Source: Saccharina japonica (Eukaryota > Sar > Phaeophyceae > Laminariales > Laminariaceae). Taken from it: 64,000 nucleotides of DNA. The stretch is from assembly GCA_008828725.1 (NCBI GenBank), contig MEHQ01003854.1, positions 968,652 to 1,032,651 of the forward strand. Reading direction: 5' to 3'. A model generated the notes under the pieces. The model saw nothing but the letters and a program-made list of their open reading frames with translations. It made no database searches and was not told where the DNA came from. Both the position numbers and the translations under genes were made by a program. Of this stretch, positions 62,408 through 64,000 are shown in pieces; position 1 is the first letter of the stretch; the number at the start of each line of letters is the position of its first letter.

Positions 62408-62760
62408 CAGAAACTGAGAAATGAAGTTGCGAACTGAGTATCAACACAGTTAGCGTTTCCTTCTTCCTGCGACACTTGGCATTGCCTTGACTCTGTACGT
62501 ATGTTCAAATATCAAAACACGAGCGATCGCCATCACATTGTTGTCGTAAATCTCACAAACTATCCTGAAAACTGAGACTATCCACGGAACACCGAAAGCG
62601 ACTGATCACATTTCTGAGACTGACTACTGTCGAGACTGAGAAATGAGGTTGCGAACTGAATATTTCAACACGCAGCATTCCCTTCTTCCTGGAACACTTG
62701 GCATTGCCTTGATTCTGATATCGAAACACGACCGAGCGCCATCACATTGTCGTAAATATT
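62408..62760. repeat. Imperfect tandem duplication, period about 229 bp
   Basis: gagaaatga.gttgcgaact to catcacattg.cgtaaat occurs at about 62408-62552 and 62637-62757; the copies share ccttcttcct and cacttggcattgccttga. Confidence 0.65.
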
Positions 62761-62815
62761 AAGGATGGTACGAAATAACTGATGTGCCGGGTAAATTGCC
62801 CTATCCGAAGCATGG
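62707..62815. repeat. Inverted repeat, left arm
   Basis: Identical by eye over 109 bp to the reverse complement of 63892-64000. The right arm runs off the window, so the full arm length is unknown. Confidence 0.85.
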
Positions 62816-63852
62816 TCGTTTTTGTTCCCGTTTGTTTTTTCCTGCGAACGAACACGATCTATACACGGCATGTATCAGACACTCGTGCCTTATATACCTC
62901 TCTGCCACTGTACTACTTGCCTACAACATAGTTTTAAGGGTCCACTCATACTTGCCCACAACACAGATGCTGTGCACTCTCTCTTTCCCCTTCCAAGAAC
63001 TCTCCCCCTCCAACATCCAGCATATTCGACAAGCCGGGCAGGTGCAGCGGCCTTCCTGCCCTCCGACAAGAGCATCCGTCGCACTGGGCTGTCGCCACGG
63101 CGGGGTCTTATGGACATGGGCCCTGGCCTGCGGTTGCCGACGCCATCCCCACCCACCGTGGTATTCCCTTGCGCCAGCTCTTATACACTGTTTCCTTTTT
63201 TAGTTTGGTGTCTTCCGCCATCGGTTTTCTTACGTCAGCAACGTATGTCTATTGTGCCCCCTCTGTGAACGGTTGCCGGCGCTCTATGGTCGTCGCTTTC
63301 GTCCGCGTGCAAGATGTTTGACGATGCCCATTTCCAGGAATGTAAGTCCACCACCACGTGCAATTTCCCTTGTGACGCCAGCATGCCTCCTGATGTTGCC
63401 CTAGGACTAGCGGGCAAGGGTAGCGGAGTTTGCAGAGAGAGGGGCGGCCAGAAGGTGTTACATCTTCAGGGCAAGCAGCACCGTCAGGGCCAGCAGTACC
63501 AGCAGTACCCCCTTTTTCTCAATAAAGCTGTAAAGAGGATTAAAGAGTAGTCACATTTGTTCACGATCGATATATACTCGTATACTCTGGGGCGCAAGAA
63601 AATAAAGATCACGGTTGCTGTTACAATATAAAGGGAGCTCGTGCGGCGCAGGCAATATACACTTGCGATGGGGATTACTGGCCAGCTTGCGACCGGTGCA
63701 CGGCAGCAGCGCAGGTTGTGGCGCACGAACATATGCTCCCCTCGTAGGCAGCATTTTCTTACAGTAGTACAGCAGTAGTGTAGTACCCCCACTGCACACA
63801 CTGGTACATGTATATGCATGCAGTCAGTACGAGAGGGGTATATCCGCAGTAT
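62816..63852. other. Spacer of the terminal inverted repeat
   Basis: About 1 kb with open frames on both strands (for example 62822-63268 on + and 62890-63156 on -) but no recognisable domain. Confidence 0.35.
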
Positions 63853-63891
63853 TTACAAGGGCTCCGCATGGGTGCCGGCATTCGCCGGCAC
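63853..63891. repeat. GC-rich hairpin next to TTACAAGGG, site 6
   Basis: A perfect stem gggtgccggc / gccggcaccc with loop attc, preceded by tttacaagggctccgcat. It sits exactly at the inner end of the right arm of the inverted repeat. Confidence 0.7.
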
Positions 63892-64000
63892 CCATGCTTC
63901 GGATAGGGCAATTTACCCGGCACATCAGTTATTTCGTACCATCCTTAATATTTACGACAATGTGATGGCGCTCGGTCGTGTTTCGATATCAGAATCAAGG
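63892..64000. repeat. Inverted repeat, right arm (cut by window end)
   Basis: Reverse complement of 62707-62815. Confidence 0.85.

Overview
The window is nuclear DNA of a eukaryote. Three spliced housekeeping genes with GT-AG introns sit in a very repeat-rich background: a cyclin L gene (- strand), the mitochondrial ribosomal protein mL46 gene (+ strand) and an S-adenosylhomocysteine hydrolase gene (- strand). The rest is non-LTR retrotransposons, tRNA-derived SINEs, several kinds of small non-autonomous DNA transposons, inverted repeats and satellite-like arrays. The lineage cannot be fixed from this sequence. The overall look (GC-rich exons, long repeat-filled introns, noncoding DNA full of short GTAC-centred near-palindromes) would fit a stramenopile alga such as a brown alga, but that is only a guess. 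TAG ends two of the three genes, so the code looks standard.

Layout. 1-2.0 kb: a degenerate repeat block and an inverted-repeat element. 2.0-5.6 kb: an almost complete endonuclease/reverse-transcriptase LINE with one in-frame TAG between its two domains. 5.6-11.6 kb: a TACTCGGAGTA-rich repeat, a long stretch without recognised genes, a decayed tyrosine-recombinase-like gene and a SINE. 11.7-28.7 kb: the cyclin L gene. Its cyclin-box and RS-domain exon (11711-13292) and its first exon (28507-28688) are separated by an inferred 15.2-kb intron that holds satellites, hairpins and a 2.6-kb foldback element. 28.7-35.3 kb: a hairpin with telomere-like repeats, a hairpin cluster, a MULE-like element with a 9-bp target duplication and a dead LINE. 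35.5-41 kb: two 250-bp direct repeats about 5 kb apart, enclosing a degenerate tandem array. 41-45.2 kb: a hAT-like element and another truncated LINE. 45.6-49.7 kb: the five-exon mL46 gene, whose first intron carries a SINE with a MULE-like element inside its tail. 51-53.2 kb: a third SINE and a hAT-like element nested in an older repeat. 54.4-58.7 kb: the three-exon AHCY gene. 58.7-64 kb: duplicated segments, a TTAA-flanked TIR element and an inverted repeat that runs off the window end.

The three genes are functionally unrelated (splicing/transcription regulation, mitochondrial translation, methylation cycle) and there is no sign of co-regulation. The main interest is in the noncoding DNA. 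The 10-bp palindrome CTATTAATAG occurs nine times, and in two comparisons of paralogous copies it equals a 6-bp insertion, like a transposon excision scar. The 9-mer TACC(A/T)GGTA occurs about 30 times. Neither was seen in the exons of the three genes. A family of small GC-rich hairpins abutting CCCTTGTA recurs six times.
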